Source: Phragmites australis (lineage: Eukaryota > Streptophyta > Magnoliopsida > Poales > Poaceae). Taken from it: a DNA stretch of 64,000 nt. The notes below the pieces were generated by a model, which made no database searches, was not told the origin of the DNA, and worked only from the letters and a program-made list of their open reading frames with translations. Below, piece by piece: positions 47,642 to 59,474 of the stretch. Positions within the stretch are counted from its first letter, which is position 1; each line of letters opens with the position of its first letter. A program made the position numbers and the translations under genes. The stretch lies in assembly GCF_958298935.1 (NCBI RefSeq), contig NC_084943.1, positions 6,644,001-6,708,000 on the forward strand, read 5' to 3'.

Positions 47642-50395
47642 ATGGCTACGACTTGGTTACTGCTTCTGCGTTTCGGTCTCATCGCCTTGTTTGCCTCTGT
47701 TGCTCAAGCTGCTGTCGTGGAGCACACTTTCAATGTAATTGAGTCATAAGCGTATGCATGGATGCATGCAGTTCTTTCATCTACTTGGCATTAGTTGGTT
47801 CAACATCACATATTCTATCTGCTTGACAGCGTGTTTTCAATGACCATGCATGTATCTAAGTTGATCATATGTAGGCGCATGCATCATATATAATAGATAT
47901 CACTCTGACGATCTTTTCATGCACTTTTCAATTCTTACCGGGCAAATGATATATACCTCATATATATTAGAGTATATAAGTCATAAGAGCGGCTGCATGC
48001 ATGGTCAAAATGACACTCAGTCCGCTATGCTCAGGTCATCCAACTTGCTAATTGCACTTTTGCACGTTGTGTTTATCGTTAGCTCGGGAACCTGTCGATA
48101 AGCCAGCTGTGCAAGCCGGCGACGATCATCACGGCGGTGAATGGCCGGCTCCCCGGCCCGACGATCGAGGCCCGGGAGGGCGACACGGTGGTTGTTCACC
48201 TCGTCAACGGCTCACCATACAACATGACCATCCACTGGTAACTTATCGCTATCTACTTTTCTTGCGACAACTTTTTACACGGTCGATCTCTTTCTGCTGG
48301 ATACTACCAGGAAGAAAAACCATTTATAAGATCGCAATACAATGCCAAACAGAGCCAACCTTTGCTTACGAGCCATCCGTGCAGAAAATGGCTACTGAAT
48401 ACCAAAAGATCGAGCTTTAATTCGTGAGCTAGGAATCATGTATTATATATCAAGCTCAACAATTTGTTCTTGTGGACTCATACAGGCACGGCATATTCCA
48501 GCGTGGCACGCCGTGGGCTGACGGGCCGGCGATGGTCACGCAGTGCCCCGTCAAGCCGGGCGCCAACTACACGTACCGCTTCAACGTGACCGGCCAGGAG
48601 GGCACGCTGTGGTGGCACGCCCACTTCTCCTTCCTCCGCGCCACCGTCTACGGCGCGCTCGTCATCCACCCCCGCGGCGGCGCCAAGGCCTACCCCTTCC
48701 CCACGCCCCACAGGGAGGAGACCGTTATCCTCGGCGAGTGGTGGAAGGACAACGTCTACGACCTCGAGCGGACGTTTTTCTTGAACCCTGCCATACCGGT
48801 GCGCCCCGCGGACGCCTACACCATCAACGGCAAGCCGGGAGACTTCTACAACTGCTCCGGCGCTAACCGTACGCTAATCCTTCTTCCTTCCAGGGAAATT
48901 ACTAAGCTTTGATTGGCCATGTCTAAGGCTAATGCTACCGATGGATTTATGTTTGCGTGCAGAGACGCACAAGTTTCAGGTGCAGAGCAACGAGACGTAC
49001 TTGCTCCGGATCATCAACGCGGCGCTGAACACGCCCTTGTTCTTCAAGGTGGCGAACCACAGCTTCACCGTCGTCGGCGCAGACGCGGCCTACACCACTC
49101 CGTACGAGACCGACGTGGTGATGATCGCGCCCGGGCAGACCGTGGACGCGCTCATGGTCGCGGGCGCCGCCGTCGGGAGATACTACATGGCGGCGTCACC
49201 TTACAACAGCATCATCGGACCGGGCCCGGGCTTCAGCAACACCACTGGAACGGCCCTGGTGGAGTACATGGGCTCCACTGGGGAGGAGACGCCGCAGGTG
49301 CCGTCGCGGCCGGAGTCCAACGACACTGAGACTGCGTTCCGGTTCCTCTCCAACCTGACGGCGCTGGTGCTCCCTGGCAAGCCGACCGTGCCGCTCTCCG
49401 TGGACACTCGCATGTTCGTCACCGTCGGACTCGGCGTCTCCGACTGCCAGCCGGCGCAGCTGTTATGCAACCGGAGCCGCACCGTCTTCTCGTCCAGCAT
49501 GAACAACGCCTCCTTCGATTTCCCCACTGCCGTCTCCATGCTCCAGGCTCACTACAATAACTCTTCGGCCGGCGTCTACACCCGCGACTTCCCCGACCGA
49601 CCGCCGGTCATCTTCGACTACACCGCCGACGCGAGCGACAACGCCACGATGCAGTACACGAACAAGTCGACCAAGGTCAAGACGCTGAGGTACAACGAAA
49701 CGGTGGAGATGGTGCTGCAGAACACACGGCTGATCGCCAAGGAGAGCCACCCCATGCACCTCCACGGCTTCAACTTCTTCGTACTCGCACAAGGCTTCGG
49801 CAATTATGATGCGAAGACGGCAGCGCCACAGTTCAATCTCATCAACCCGCAGGAGCGCAACACCGTCGCCGTCCCCACCGGCGGCTGGGCCGTCATCCGC
49901 TTCGTGGCAAACAACCCTGGTACGCAAAATACTGTCATCTGTACTTATTTATGATTACAACTACTTAAATCTATTTACACCCTCTCTTCTTTTTTACAAG
50001 TCGTCCTAGAAAACGTGTAGCTAATACTTCTCAAACTTTTAACCATGAATCTGCACAAAAGTATCCGAATTTCACACACAAAACTTATATTCGTCAATAT
50101 CATTATGTTATTCATAAGTTCTGTTTACATATAAAAAACAACGTCACTAGTGGTAAGAAATGTCTTCGAGGGGTGTCAAGTTGATATTCTAAACGAAAAA
50201 TTAAAAACAAAGCTTTTATTAATTATTATGTGATTTTATTACCTTATATCGTTCTAATTTTCAGGGATGTGGTTAATGCACTGCCACTTCGACGCCCATC
50301 TTGTGTTGGGGCTGGCAATGGTGTTCGAGGTTCAGGACGGGCCGACGGCAGAAACATCGGTGCCCCCACCTCCCGCAGACCTTCCACTGTGCTAG
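47642..50395 (+). CDS. Laccase (secreted multicopper oxidase), five exons
   Basis: Oxidises phenolics such as monolignols with O2 in the cell wall. Exons: 47642-47734, 48083-48237, 48486-48868, 48963-49919, 50265-50395. All introns are GT-AG with matching phases, giving 572 codons, a normal laccase length. Signal peptide [17 protein letters not shown]... with likely cleavage after AQA (residue 23). Copper ligands: IHWHG (H82, H84), WWHAH (H127, H129), HPMHLHG (H473, H476, H478), MHCHFDAH (H535, C536, H537, H541). Leu546 is at the type-1 axial position, as in high-potential laccases. Several N-x-S/T sites are seen (NYT, NMT, NCS). C-terminus [10 protein letters not shown]. The frame is intact throughout. 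Family is certain; which laccase paralogue is not determined. Confidence 0.95.
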
Positions 50396-51207
50396 ACATC
50401 ATTGTGCTCTATGGAATTCTCAACATATGAAGTCGTAGAATCTTGGCTAGCTTTTTTAAAGGCGTCGTATTTGGCTTATTTGTCCGTTCAAAGATTGTGA
50501 TAGTTGCATAGAGCAGATGGATATCATTTTTATTTGTATGTCAAGTCATAGCTATGTTTGTTTGGATTTGGTGCATAAATAAATGGATATATCAACAGGT
50601 TAATAAGCTTGGAAAGCTATGTTTAAGGTTGTGACATTTTGACTATTTTTTGTCCGCTCGTATGTTTGATATAGTTGCACGGAGCACATGTATGAATGTT
50701 TCTATCTCTGTAAATCATGAAGTCATCTCCTGCTTTTGCTGAATGGCCCGGCCCGGCCCGACCCACTACGAGTACTTACAATAAACTTGATGATTCAAAT
50801 TGTTGACATGGATGGACGGTCCCTTAAAGGGTTGAAAACTTTATTGGCTTGGCTTGCACAAATAAAGGAAATTGCTCGCGCAACATCAGGGTCGAAGACC
50901 TCACTAGCTCAGCTAAGGTCCGGTTTGTTTCCACTTAAGATCATGTTTATTTCAATTTAAGATTATAATAAGTAGCTTATAGATGATGGATTATAATAAG
51001 CTGGATTATGATAAACTGTACGTAAATAAATTGTTAGCTGTTTGGCAAGTTGGATTATTAGAGCCTGGATTATTGTTTTTTAATAGCTAAAGTCTGCAAT
51101 GACCTTAACTATTTTGGGTGACTTGTTTATTCTTTTGTGACACGTTTACCATTCAATCGAACTTGCAGAACATTTGTAAAATATGAAATTAATTTCCCTC
51201 TAGCCAC
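50396..51207. other. Laccase 3' flank with a possible MITE fragment
   Basis: CATAAATAAATGG at about 50573 could be a polyadenylation signal. 50918-51100 (GGTCCGGTTTGTTTCC, then repeated GATTATAATAAG/GGATTATTA motifs) resembles a grass MITE, but I see no matching right-hand terminus. Confidence 0.4.
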
Positions 51208-51382
51208 GATGTGCAAGCTGGTGGTGTGCACGACATTCGTGGCCGCCACCACGGTGGTGTTGCTTGTACTGCCCTTCTTCAACGATGTGCTCGGGCTGCT
51301 CAGCGCCGTCGCGTTCTAGCAGCTCACAGTGTACTTCCCGGTGACCATGTACATCACGCAGGCCAAGGTGGCGCCCGGCATC
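51208..51382 (+). pseudogene. Amino acid permease (AAP-type) fragment
   Basis: A ~58-codon piece reads MCKLVVCTTFVAATTVVLLV then LPFFNDVLGLLSAVAF, a stop (TAG at 51317-51319), and QLTVYFPVTMYITQAKVAPG. The order and the PFFND..GLL.A..F(W)..L.VYFP..MY pattern match the late transmembrane segments of plant amino acid permeases. The stop replaces the conserved Trp (TGG to TAG). Only this exon-sized piece is present. Confidence 0.75.
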
Positions 51383-52214
51383 ATGCTTCTGTGCTACTTG
51401 ATGTACCACTTGGGTATCTTCTACCCAGGAGGAGTCTCCTGGGTAGTTCGGGAGAGGAGCCTGGATGCCATAAACCGCTTACATCGTTTAAGGCTGTCCG
51501 TCGGTACAGTTGGCTCTAGCACTTACCGTACTCACCACATGCTGATCTAATGGTAAGGTAAGCCGATTATCTTATGCCGTGCCGACACTTGCGTTGCGGC
51601 TCTATGACGCGTAAGAGAAAAAGAAAAGGAGAAGCAAGGTGGCGGGGAGCCGGAGGTGTCCGGGACACGCTCGCGGTAACCCCGGTGCCATAGGGGCATT
51701 GCAAGTGGATGGTTCCGGGTATGAGAAAGGTTGACTCGAGTACCCCCTTGTGTGCACTTTCGTGAGTAGCACAAGCCGAATGGTCCTCGAGTCGTGTGGG
51801 TAAAGTTGTACCCCCTGCAGGGTGTAAGAACAATCCGAATTGCCACGCTCTCGGTCATGAGTATGCTATCGTTTCATTTGTATCGGTCGTAGAGTTTACG
51901 AATGATGGATAAAGTTACGGTGTGATGGTTTGGTTGGTGGTTTGTCGATGAGGTACTATGGTTACTATACATACATGTTCAAGTTGTGGTTTACAGGGTA
52001 GAAGTGTAGTTGTTTTTGACTTAAGTATAGATGCTCACACATATGTGTCTAGGTTGCTTACCGCATATGTTTTACTTACCGCATATGTTTCTAGGCTTGG
52101 ATTCGGTCAAAGAGGTAGAAGAACATGTTCTAACTATTCACAAGTGTCTCCTCATGGCTCAATCATGGCAGAAGAGCTAGCGGGTCGCCACCGATGAGAG
52201 CTGGTGTTCGCCAT
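51383..52214. other. Retroelement-derived non-coding stretch
   Basis: 51540-51870 contains GTGTGCACTTTCGTGAGTAG and TTGTACCCCCTGCAGGGTGT, a type of sequence I associate with untranslated parts of grass gypsy elements. No gene is recognised. Confidence 0.4.
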
Positions 52215-52641
52215 TGGGGATTTCATATATCTCAACGTATCCCCTCTCAAAGGGATGCAATGCTTTCAAGTCAAAGGGGAGTTGGCGCCTTTCAATTTAG
52301 GGCCTTTCCAAATCATTGCTCGGTGAGCAGAGGTGGCCTATTAGTTGGACTTGTCTCGATCCCTCTCTATTGTGCATAATGTGTTTTATGTCTCGCAACT
52401 GAAGAAATGCCTTCGAGTCCGAATTGCAGTCATTGAAGTTGCAAACCAAGATTTGCAGCTGGATCTCTCTTATTGCAAGCGACCCATACGGATTTTGGAT
52501 GAAGCGGAATGCAAGACTCGACATCACTCTATCAAGTTTGTTAAGCTGCAATGGAGCAATCACTCGGAGGATGAGGTGACTTGGGAGTGAGTGCGAGGAT
52601 CAAATCCGCTCCGAGTTTCCTGATCTTTTTGAGAATTTGTG
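52215..52641 (+). pseudogene. Tekay/Del chromovirus integrase end and chromodomain remnant
   Basis: Degenerate plus-strand text: GDFIYLNVSPLKGMQCFQVK, LAPFNLGPFQIIAR (a stop follows), then SIVHNVFYVSQLKKCLRV. The chromodomain-like tail is RPIRILDEAECKTRHHSIKF, VKLQWSNHSEDEVTWE, ending EFPDLFENL and a stop at about 52641 after one frame correction. The order is that of chromodomain-bearing Ty3/gypsy elements of the Tekay/Del lineage. The rest of pol is absent. Confidence 0.8.
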
Positions 52642-52727
52642 AGTATCATTTCAATTTTGCATATGTTGAGCATCTGACATGTCTATAGTTCATCATCATG
52701 TTGGGTGGGAAATTTTGTACGACCGAA

Positions 52728-53690
52728 GCTATGCAATACCTTCCAGGAAACCTAGGCTTGATGCCATAGTGGTGACCTAGGCATGCTGAGCTCGCGATAT
52801 ATAAGCATGTCGTGCAACGAGGATTCCTTGCGACAACATTCCTCAGAGCACCGCATCCTCACATCAGGGCCATCCCCTGACATGCTTCGTCCACACACTA
52901 TTGAGGCTACACAATACCTTCCAGGAAACCTAGGCAGTCTTGCCTTCCAGGTGACCTAGGCATGCTACGCTCGCGGTGTGTGGGCTCCACTGCCTACCAG
53001 TGCAAAGCCTACCCTCCGGGAAACCTTTTCTGGCGACCTTGGGTTTAGGCAAGCAATGCTTACTGGTGCATGGGCCTATCACACCTCCGAAGAAATCCCT
53101 CGGGGGCACCGCAACTACATTACCAAGGAAGTCCCTTGAAAACCGGCATCTACACACTATCGAGGCTACACAATACCTTCCAAGAAACCTAGGCAGTCTT
53201 ACCTTCCAGGTGACCTAGGAATACTACGCCCGCGGTGTGTACGCATATCGTGCAACGAGGATTCCTTGCGACAGAATTCCTCGGAGCACCACATCTCTGC
53301 CACCGAGGACATCCCCCGGGGCGTGGCTTCGACACCCGAGGCTGTGCAATGCCTTCCAGGGCACCCTGGGCATAATTTGCCTTCTAGGTGACCTAGGCAT
53401 AAGCGGCGCCCGCGGTGTGTGTGCCTCACTGTCTATCGAGACTATGCAATGCCTTCTAGGAAATCTAGACAGTCTTGCCTTCCAGGTGACCTAGGCATGC
53501 TACGTCCGCGGTACGTGGGCTTATCGCGCCACCCAAAGATGTCCCACGGGTGGCGCTGCAACACGGTCTATCAAGGAAATCCCTTGATACGTGGCAACTA
53601 CACTTCTGAGGCCGCACAATGCCTTCCAGGAAACATGGGCAGACCCGCCCCCCAGGCGACCTAGGCATGATGCGTCTGCGGGAGTGTAGG
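52728..53690 (+). repeat. Degenerate tandem array built on a CCTAGG-containing unit
   Basis: Core AATACCTTCCAGGAAACCTAGGC followed by GCCTTCCAGGTGACCTAGGCATG and a CGCTCGCGGTGTG-like segment. Copies start near 52731, 52908, 53165, 53341, 53442 and 53613, i.e. spacings of about 177, 257, 176, 101 and 172 bp. A second module (GTGCAACGAGGATTCCTTGCGACA) follows copies 1 and 3. Non-coding; the ORFs within are by-products. Confidence 0.85.
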
Positions 53691-53999
53691 GATTTTTTAT
53701 GGTTATAATAGCTAAGTTTTGCAGTCTACTGTTGGCAATAAGAAGCTGATTGTAGTATAAAACATAGCTAGGTTATATAAATATTCATGCTAAATGAGGA
53801 TGTAATTTAAGTTCTACTGCTTCTACCTAGTGGCTATCTGTTGCAAAAGACTTCTAGCAGTAAGGTTGGAGGCCTCCAGCATACTCTAACTTTGCTGTAT
53901 GAAAGATAGATCACTAGGTAAACTACTGATAGTTAACAATGGGCGTATCTTTGTATAAATAAGGCCTCTATTGTGAGGCTTGGAGGCCTCAAAGATTGT
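53691..53999. other. Non-coding stretch
   Basis: Nothing recognised; AT-rich with TTGGAGGCCTC twice (about 53866 and 53979). Confidence 0.4.
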
Positions 54000-54038
54000 G
54001 GCTAGGCCGGAAGAGGTGGTCCTTGACCCCCTCTGCAC

Positions 54039-55127
54039 TTAGCCGTTGCCCGGCTCTGGAGGTAATCTGTCCGGAGCTTGGCGACGGCATGTCCCCAACT
54101 CAGTTCTTGTTGCTGGATATAGTACCATTGGTAGTAGGGTTGGTAGTGACGGTGCAGGGTTGAGGGGCTGGGGATTTGCTCGGGAGTTTGCCCCAGGCCT
54201 CCGAACCCTACATCGTCCTTCGCTGGCTCCTTCTGTGGCTAGGTATCCTGCTTGCCTTCCAAAGTATTCCTCCCAGAAGGTCATGAGGGTGCGACAGTCG
54301 TTGGTGTGGTGGCCACGCCCTGGTCCGTGCAGGATGCACATGTGTGCCTCCAAGGGCACCGGAGCTTGGAGTTGTCGTTGGGGTCGCTGCCGAGGGCGGT
54401 GTGTCCCGAAGCCTGTGGTTTCCCCAGGGTCTCCTTCCGCTTTGGGAGACCATCGAGGCTGTCCGGTGAACTGTCTTTTGGAGCTGAAGTGGTTCTGATT
54501 ATGCCTCCCCGGACGAGGTAGGCTTGGGGTTCCCTGCGCATGGTTGGCGTTGCGAGGGCAGCATCAGAGGCGCTGGAGGGGTTCGCGCACCCCGGAGCCC
54601 TGCGTCTCCTTGGAACCTTCTTTCGCATGAGGGGCCCAAGGAGGACACTGGGTGGACAGACTTTCCGAAGATGTTGGTTCGCCCGGGGTATCCCAGGTGT
54701 TGTCGAAGGGGATACTTTGGGACCAAGCCTAGGCAAGAACACTCCTGGGTTTAACCGCCCAGAACCACTAGATGGTGGCCTGCTTGGCTATGGCTTCGGC
54801 CACATCCTCTCCTGAGGCAGCGAGGTCTTCGTCATGCAGAGGCTGGAAGGCCTCCGCGCCATCTGGAGTTCCTATACCGACCCAAGGTTCTGGGTTGGCC
54901 AAGGTCGGAGGAACGCCATCCCATACGGCAGCGGGGCTGGAGCATGCATTCGGTGTGCATGGCTGAGACAGCCATGCATATGGTTGCATGCTTGCAATGG
55001 TGGGTATGACAATTTTGGCTAGCTCTTTGGTGGTTTTCCTGGTGGATTCCTAACTCTCTTAGCACTTCTGTGTTTGAATCCCCACGGACGACGCGCTGTT
55101 TAAGCAAGAGTTCGTCTTGCCCTAGCA
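54039..55127 (-). pseudogene. gag remnant of the third Tat-type element
   Basis: The knuckle-like CILHGPGRGHHTNDCRTL lies near 54280-54340 on the minus strand, followed by FWEEYFGRQAGYLA, as in the post-knuckle region of Tat gag. The upstream part (54500-55127) is Pro/Ala-rich with several frame changes and holds no domain I recognise. GC content is high compared with the CRM element inserted beside it. Confidence 0.55.
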
Positions 55128-55132
55128 AGTAC
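55128..55132. repeat. Target site duplication of the CRM element, left copy
   Basis: AGTAC, identical to 62581-62585 on the other side of the element. Confidence 0.85.
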
Positions 55133-55914
55133 TGATGAGTACTGTTGGCCTGATCTTTCGATAGGTAGCGATAAGTCGGTGGGTGGAGAACTCGACATTG
55201 ATGATCCAAAGGCTTCGACCCGAACAGATCATCTCCCTTGCAATCACTACACCACAGCTCCGTTGGTTATCAACCGTGTCGCGCGGTTGACCTCGCCAAA
55301 AAGACTCAATCCCTGCAAGCGTATCAAGAACACAAGCAAGAACGTAGAAAATGCAATCTGAAATATTGCGAATTGAATTCAAGCACTCAAAGTCGTGGTT
55401 CCACAAACACTTGCGGCGGCCTAGTCGGTCCGGAACAAGAGCGAAAATCTCACAACTGTGTGTAGATCAATATCTAAGCAAAACCATGTGTAGATTCTGG
55501 ATATCCATTTATTTCGACGATTCCTGTTGACTCAGAAAGGATTTGGACATGGGAATAGATCCGTTGGAAAGCTTATCTCCTTAGCTTTCCAACCATGTGT
55601 AGAACATCGAAAACGGAGTCCGTATGCATCCTGGGCGACGATTTTAGTGCATGCTGATCCTGGACTCCGAAACGGACTCGAACTTGATTGGACCTCCACC
55701 TTGGCTTGGGCGCCCTTGCTGTTCTTCTCTCGTGTTCCTAAGTAATAATACATCACAATTATTCAGTAGCATCCCATCCTTTTCAAAATATAAAGGAACA
55801 CTAAGGAACGAGGTCACCTCATGATTTAGTTGACGTGCACGAGCTGGTGTCAATGGACCTATTGTTGGAGGAATACTCGGTGTGTGTGTATCCGAAAGAG
55901 TGATGTCCTCATCA
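55133..55914 (-). repeat. 3' LTR of the CRM element
   Basis: 782 bp. It lacks a ~135-bp segment present in the 5' LTR (62023-62158), including the TATA box; the break falls at about 55486 (AAAACC/ATGTGTAG). It also encodes the last ~90 codons of pol. Confidence 0.9.
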
Positions 55915-58900
55915 TCCTCCCCCTCTTGAATTGGAGTCATCCTCGACGCATTGTCATCTTCTTCTCCCAAGTAAGGTTTTAAATCTGAAATGTTAAATGT
56001 GGGACTAACCCCATAATCTGCAGGTAACTCAAGCTTATATGCATTATCATTGATCTTTTCCACAATTTTAAAAGGACCATCAGCTCGAGGCAGCAATTTA
56101 GACTTTCTCAAATCAGGAAACCTATCTTTGCGCAAATGTAACCACACAAGGTCACCAATTTCAAAAGTAATATGTTTCCGACCTTGGCTACCATAAGTTC
56201 TATACTTCTCATTCATCTTTTCAATATTTTTCTTAGTCAACTCATGCATTTTCAAAATCAAATCAGCACGTGTCTTAGCATCAAAATTCCATTTCTCGGA
56301 TGTTGGTAAAGGAAGTAAATCAATAGGGGCACGGGGGTTACAACCATACACTACCTGAAACGGACTTACCTTGATGGTGGAGTGAACTGATCTGTTGTAA
56401 GCGAACTCAATATGGGGTAGACTCTCTTCCCACATTCTCAAATTTTTCTTCAAAATAGCCCGCAACATGGTGGATAATGTGCGGTTTACAACCTCCGTTT
56501 GTCTGTCGGATTGAGGGTGACATGTCGTCGAAAACAGCAGCTTTGTCCCAAGTTTATTCCAAAGTGTCCTCCAAAAGTGGCTCAAAAATTTTGCATCACG
56601 ATCCAAAACAATGGTGTTAGGCACTCCATGTAAGCGAATGATTTCCCTGAAAAACAAATCAGCTATGTTTGTAGCATCATCGCTCTTGTGACAAGGTATA
56701 AAATATGCTATTTTTGAAAAATGATCCACAACGACAAATATACTATCCCTCCCCCTCTTGATCCTAGGCAATCCTAAAACAAAATCCATAGAAATATCCT
56801 CCCAAAGCACACTAGGAATAGGAAGAGGCATATAAAGTCCATGTCGCTTCAAGCGAGACTTAGCTTTATTGCAAGTAGTGCAGCGTGCCACGTAGCGCTC
56901 GACGTCGCGCCTCATCTTAGGCCAAAAGAAGTGAGTAGCCAGTACATCCTCGGTCTTCTTCACTCCAAAATGTCCCATCAAACCACCTCCATGCGCTTCC
57001 TGCAAGAACAATAGGCGAATAGAGCTAGCTGGGATGCATAGCCTGTTAGCACGGTATAGCAATCCATCATTCAGCACATATTTATTCCAAGTTCTTCCTT
57101 CTTTACAATGTTCAAAAACATATTTAAAGTCCAAATCAGTAGCATATAATCCTTTAATTGTTTCTAAACCAAAAATCTTATGATCGAGTTGGGACAGCAT
57201 GGTATAACGTCTAGATAATGCATCTGCAATGACATTGTCTTTACCTTTCTTGTGTTTAATGATATAAGGAAATGACTCTATAAATTCAACCCATTTAGCA
57301 TGACGTTTGTTCAGTTTACCTTGGCTTCTAATATGTTTCAAAGCTTCATGATCAGAATGAATAATAAACTCCTTGGGCCAAAGATAATGTTGCCATGTTT
57401 CTAAAACTCGCACTAAAGCATATAACTCCTTATCATAAGTCGAATAATTAAGAGATGGCCCATTCAATTTCTCACTAAAATAAGCAACGGATTTACCTCC
57501 TTATAGTAGCACTCCTCCAATTCCAATGCCGCTAGCATCACATTCTAACTCAAAAGTCTTACCAAAGTCCGGAAGTTGGAGTAGAGGTGCATGCGTAAGC
57601 TTATCTTTCAGCGTATTAAAAGCTCGTTCTTGTGCTGGCCCCCATTGGAACGGAACGCTCTTCTTTGTCAACTCATTGAGTGGGGCAGCAATGGTGCTGA
57701 AATCTCTCACAAAACGTCGATAGAACCCTGCAAGGCCATGAAAGCTTCTCACCTGTGTGATAGTCCCAGGGGTCGGCCAGCTCTTGATGGCTTCAATTTT
57801 AGCTTCATCCACTTCAATTCCCTGTGGAGTAACAACATAGCCAAGAAAAGCAACTCTATTCGTGCAAAAGGTGCACTTGTCAAGGTTAGCAAACAAACGT
57901 GCCTCTCTCAAAGCAGTAAAAACAGCACGTAGATGATCAATGTGTTCTTCATGTGACTTGCTATAGATCAAAATATCATCAAAGTACACCACCACAAATC
58001 TTCCTATGAAAGCACGTAAAACCTCATTCATCAATCTCATGAAAGTGCTAGGTGCATTAGTTAAACCAAAAGGCATCACTAACCACTCATATAGATCGAA
58101 CTTAGTTTTGAAAGCAGTTTTCCATTCATCTCCCAATTTCATTCTTATTTGGTGATAACCACTACGCAAGTCAATCTTCGTGAAAATAATAGAACCACTC
58201 AACTCATCAAGCATGTCGTCTAGCCTAAGAATAGGGTGACGATACCTTATTGTGATATTATTAATGGCTCTACAATCAACACACATGCGCCATGTACCAT
58301 CTTTCTTAGGAACCAAAAGAACAGGAACAGCACAAGGACTAAGGCTCTCTCGTACGTACCCACGGTTCAAAAGGTCTTGGACTTGTCACTGAATTTCCTT
58401 AGTCTCCTCCGTTTTGGTCCTATATGCAGCGCGGTTTGGCAAAGTCGCTCCCGGGATCAAATCTATTTGGTGCTCTATCCCTCTCAATGGTGGCAGTCCC
58501 GGGGGTATCTCAGCTGGAAAGACATCCTTATACTCCTGCAAAAGGTTAGTGACAGCAGCAGGCAAAGAGCTAGGTATATCATCAATTGAAAATAAAACCT
58601 CTTTGCATACCAAAGCATAGCACAAAGTATCATTATCTTGAATTTCAGCAAGGTCAGATTTAGTAGCAAGCATAACACCACCCTTTAACTTAATGCCTTC
58701 GGACCTAGGTGTGTTCTTCTCTTTCTTAGGTGGAAAAACAGATTGAGCTACTTGCTGATTTTCAGATTCCAAAACACGTTCTTTCTTTTCTTTTTCAGCT
58801 AGCGCTTTATCACATTGCACAATTTCAGCAGGTGTCAAATGAAGCAAAGAGATTTTCTTTCCCTTGTGCATGAGAGAGTATTTATTACTTCTACCATGGT

Positions 58901-59474
58901 GTGTAGCATCGGTATCAAATTCCCAAGGACAGCCTAACAAAAGTGAACATGCTTGCATAGGCACTACATCAAAATCAACATAATCATGGTAGGAACCAAT
59001 AGAAAAATGTACTCTCGTAGATTGTATTACCTTAACCTTACCGCTGTTATTGAACCACTGAATGTAGTATGGATGAGGATGTGCACGTGTTGGCAAGGAA
59101 AGATTCTTCACAAGATCGGAGCTCAAGAGGTTGTTGCAACTCCCGCCATCAATTATGGTACGAACACGTGCATCTTTGACAATGAGGAATGTCTGGAACA
59201 GATTATGGTGTTGTAGCTGCTCCGCTTGCCCCATTTGAGAACTTAAAACTCGCTTCGCAATGAAGGTGCATGCTGCATAACTCTCCGTGGCAGCGGTACC
59301 ATTAATCTCCTCCCCCTCACTATCCATGTCATGATCGGCTGCAAGATTAGCTTCAAATGCATATTCTTCCTCGACATCACTATGACTAACATATCCACCA
59401 TCTTCTGTTGTGGAGTATGCTCGCTGGCTTGGGCAATCCTTCATGACGTGGCCAATACCTTGCAGCGACGGCAC
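55644..59474 (-). pseudogene. pol of the CRM element (protease-RT-RNase H-integrase)
   Basis: Protease: [68 protein letters not shown] with intact catalytic DD. RNase [18 protein letters not shown]. Integrase: [16 protein letters not shown] ... CTTCNKAKS zinc site, core [17 protein letters not shown] and [12 protein letters not shown] (D, D, E present). The C-terminal part ([20 protein letters not shown], then [14 protein letters not shown] and NCDVLLLRN) extends past the polypurine tract into the LTR, ending at 55644; in CRM elements this region holds the CR motif linked to centromere targeting. Stops: TGA at 58386-58388 (CGA) and TAA at 57501-57503 (CAA). Confidence 0.9.
55915..55931 (-). 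other. Polypurine tract of the CRM element
   Basis: On the minus strand AATTCAAGAGGGGGAGGA abuts the LTR start TGATGAGG. It lies inside the pol reading frame. Confidence 0.85.

Noticed and set aside
48543..49329. Alternative-frame ORFs of 107 and 138 codons
   Set aside because: Arg/His-rich shadows of GC-rich laccase exons 3 and 4.
49463..49927. 154-codon minus-strand ORF
   Set aside because: Antisense shadow of laccase exon 4.
52930..53668. Cys/Arg-rich ORFs on both strands
   Set aside because: Products of the tandem array, whose spacing is irregular with respect to frame.
54046..54815. Several 75-150-codon plus-strand ORFs
   Set aside because: Antisense to the Tat gag relic; no domain and GC-rich composition.
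55644..55771. Earlier LTR boundary at CAGTAGCA (55771) with the AAAAGGATGGGA tract
   Set aside because: The AGTAC target duplications and the stronger polypurine tract place the LTR end at 55914 and 62580; the shared sequence of both LTRs also extends to there.
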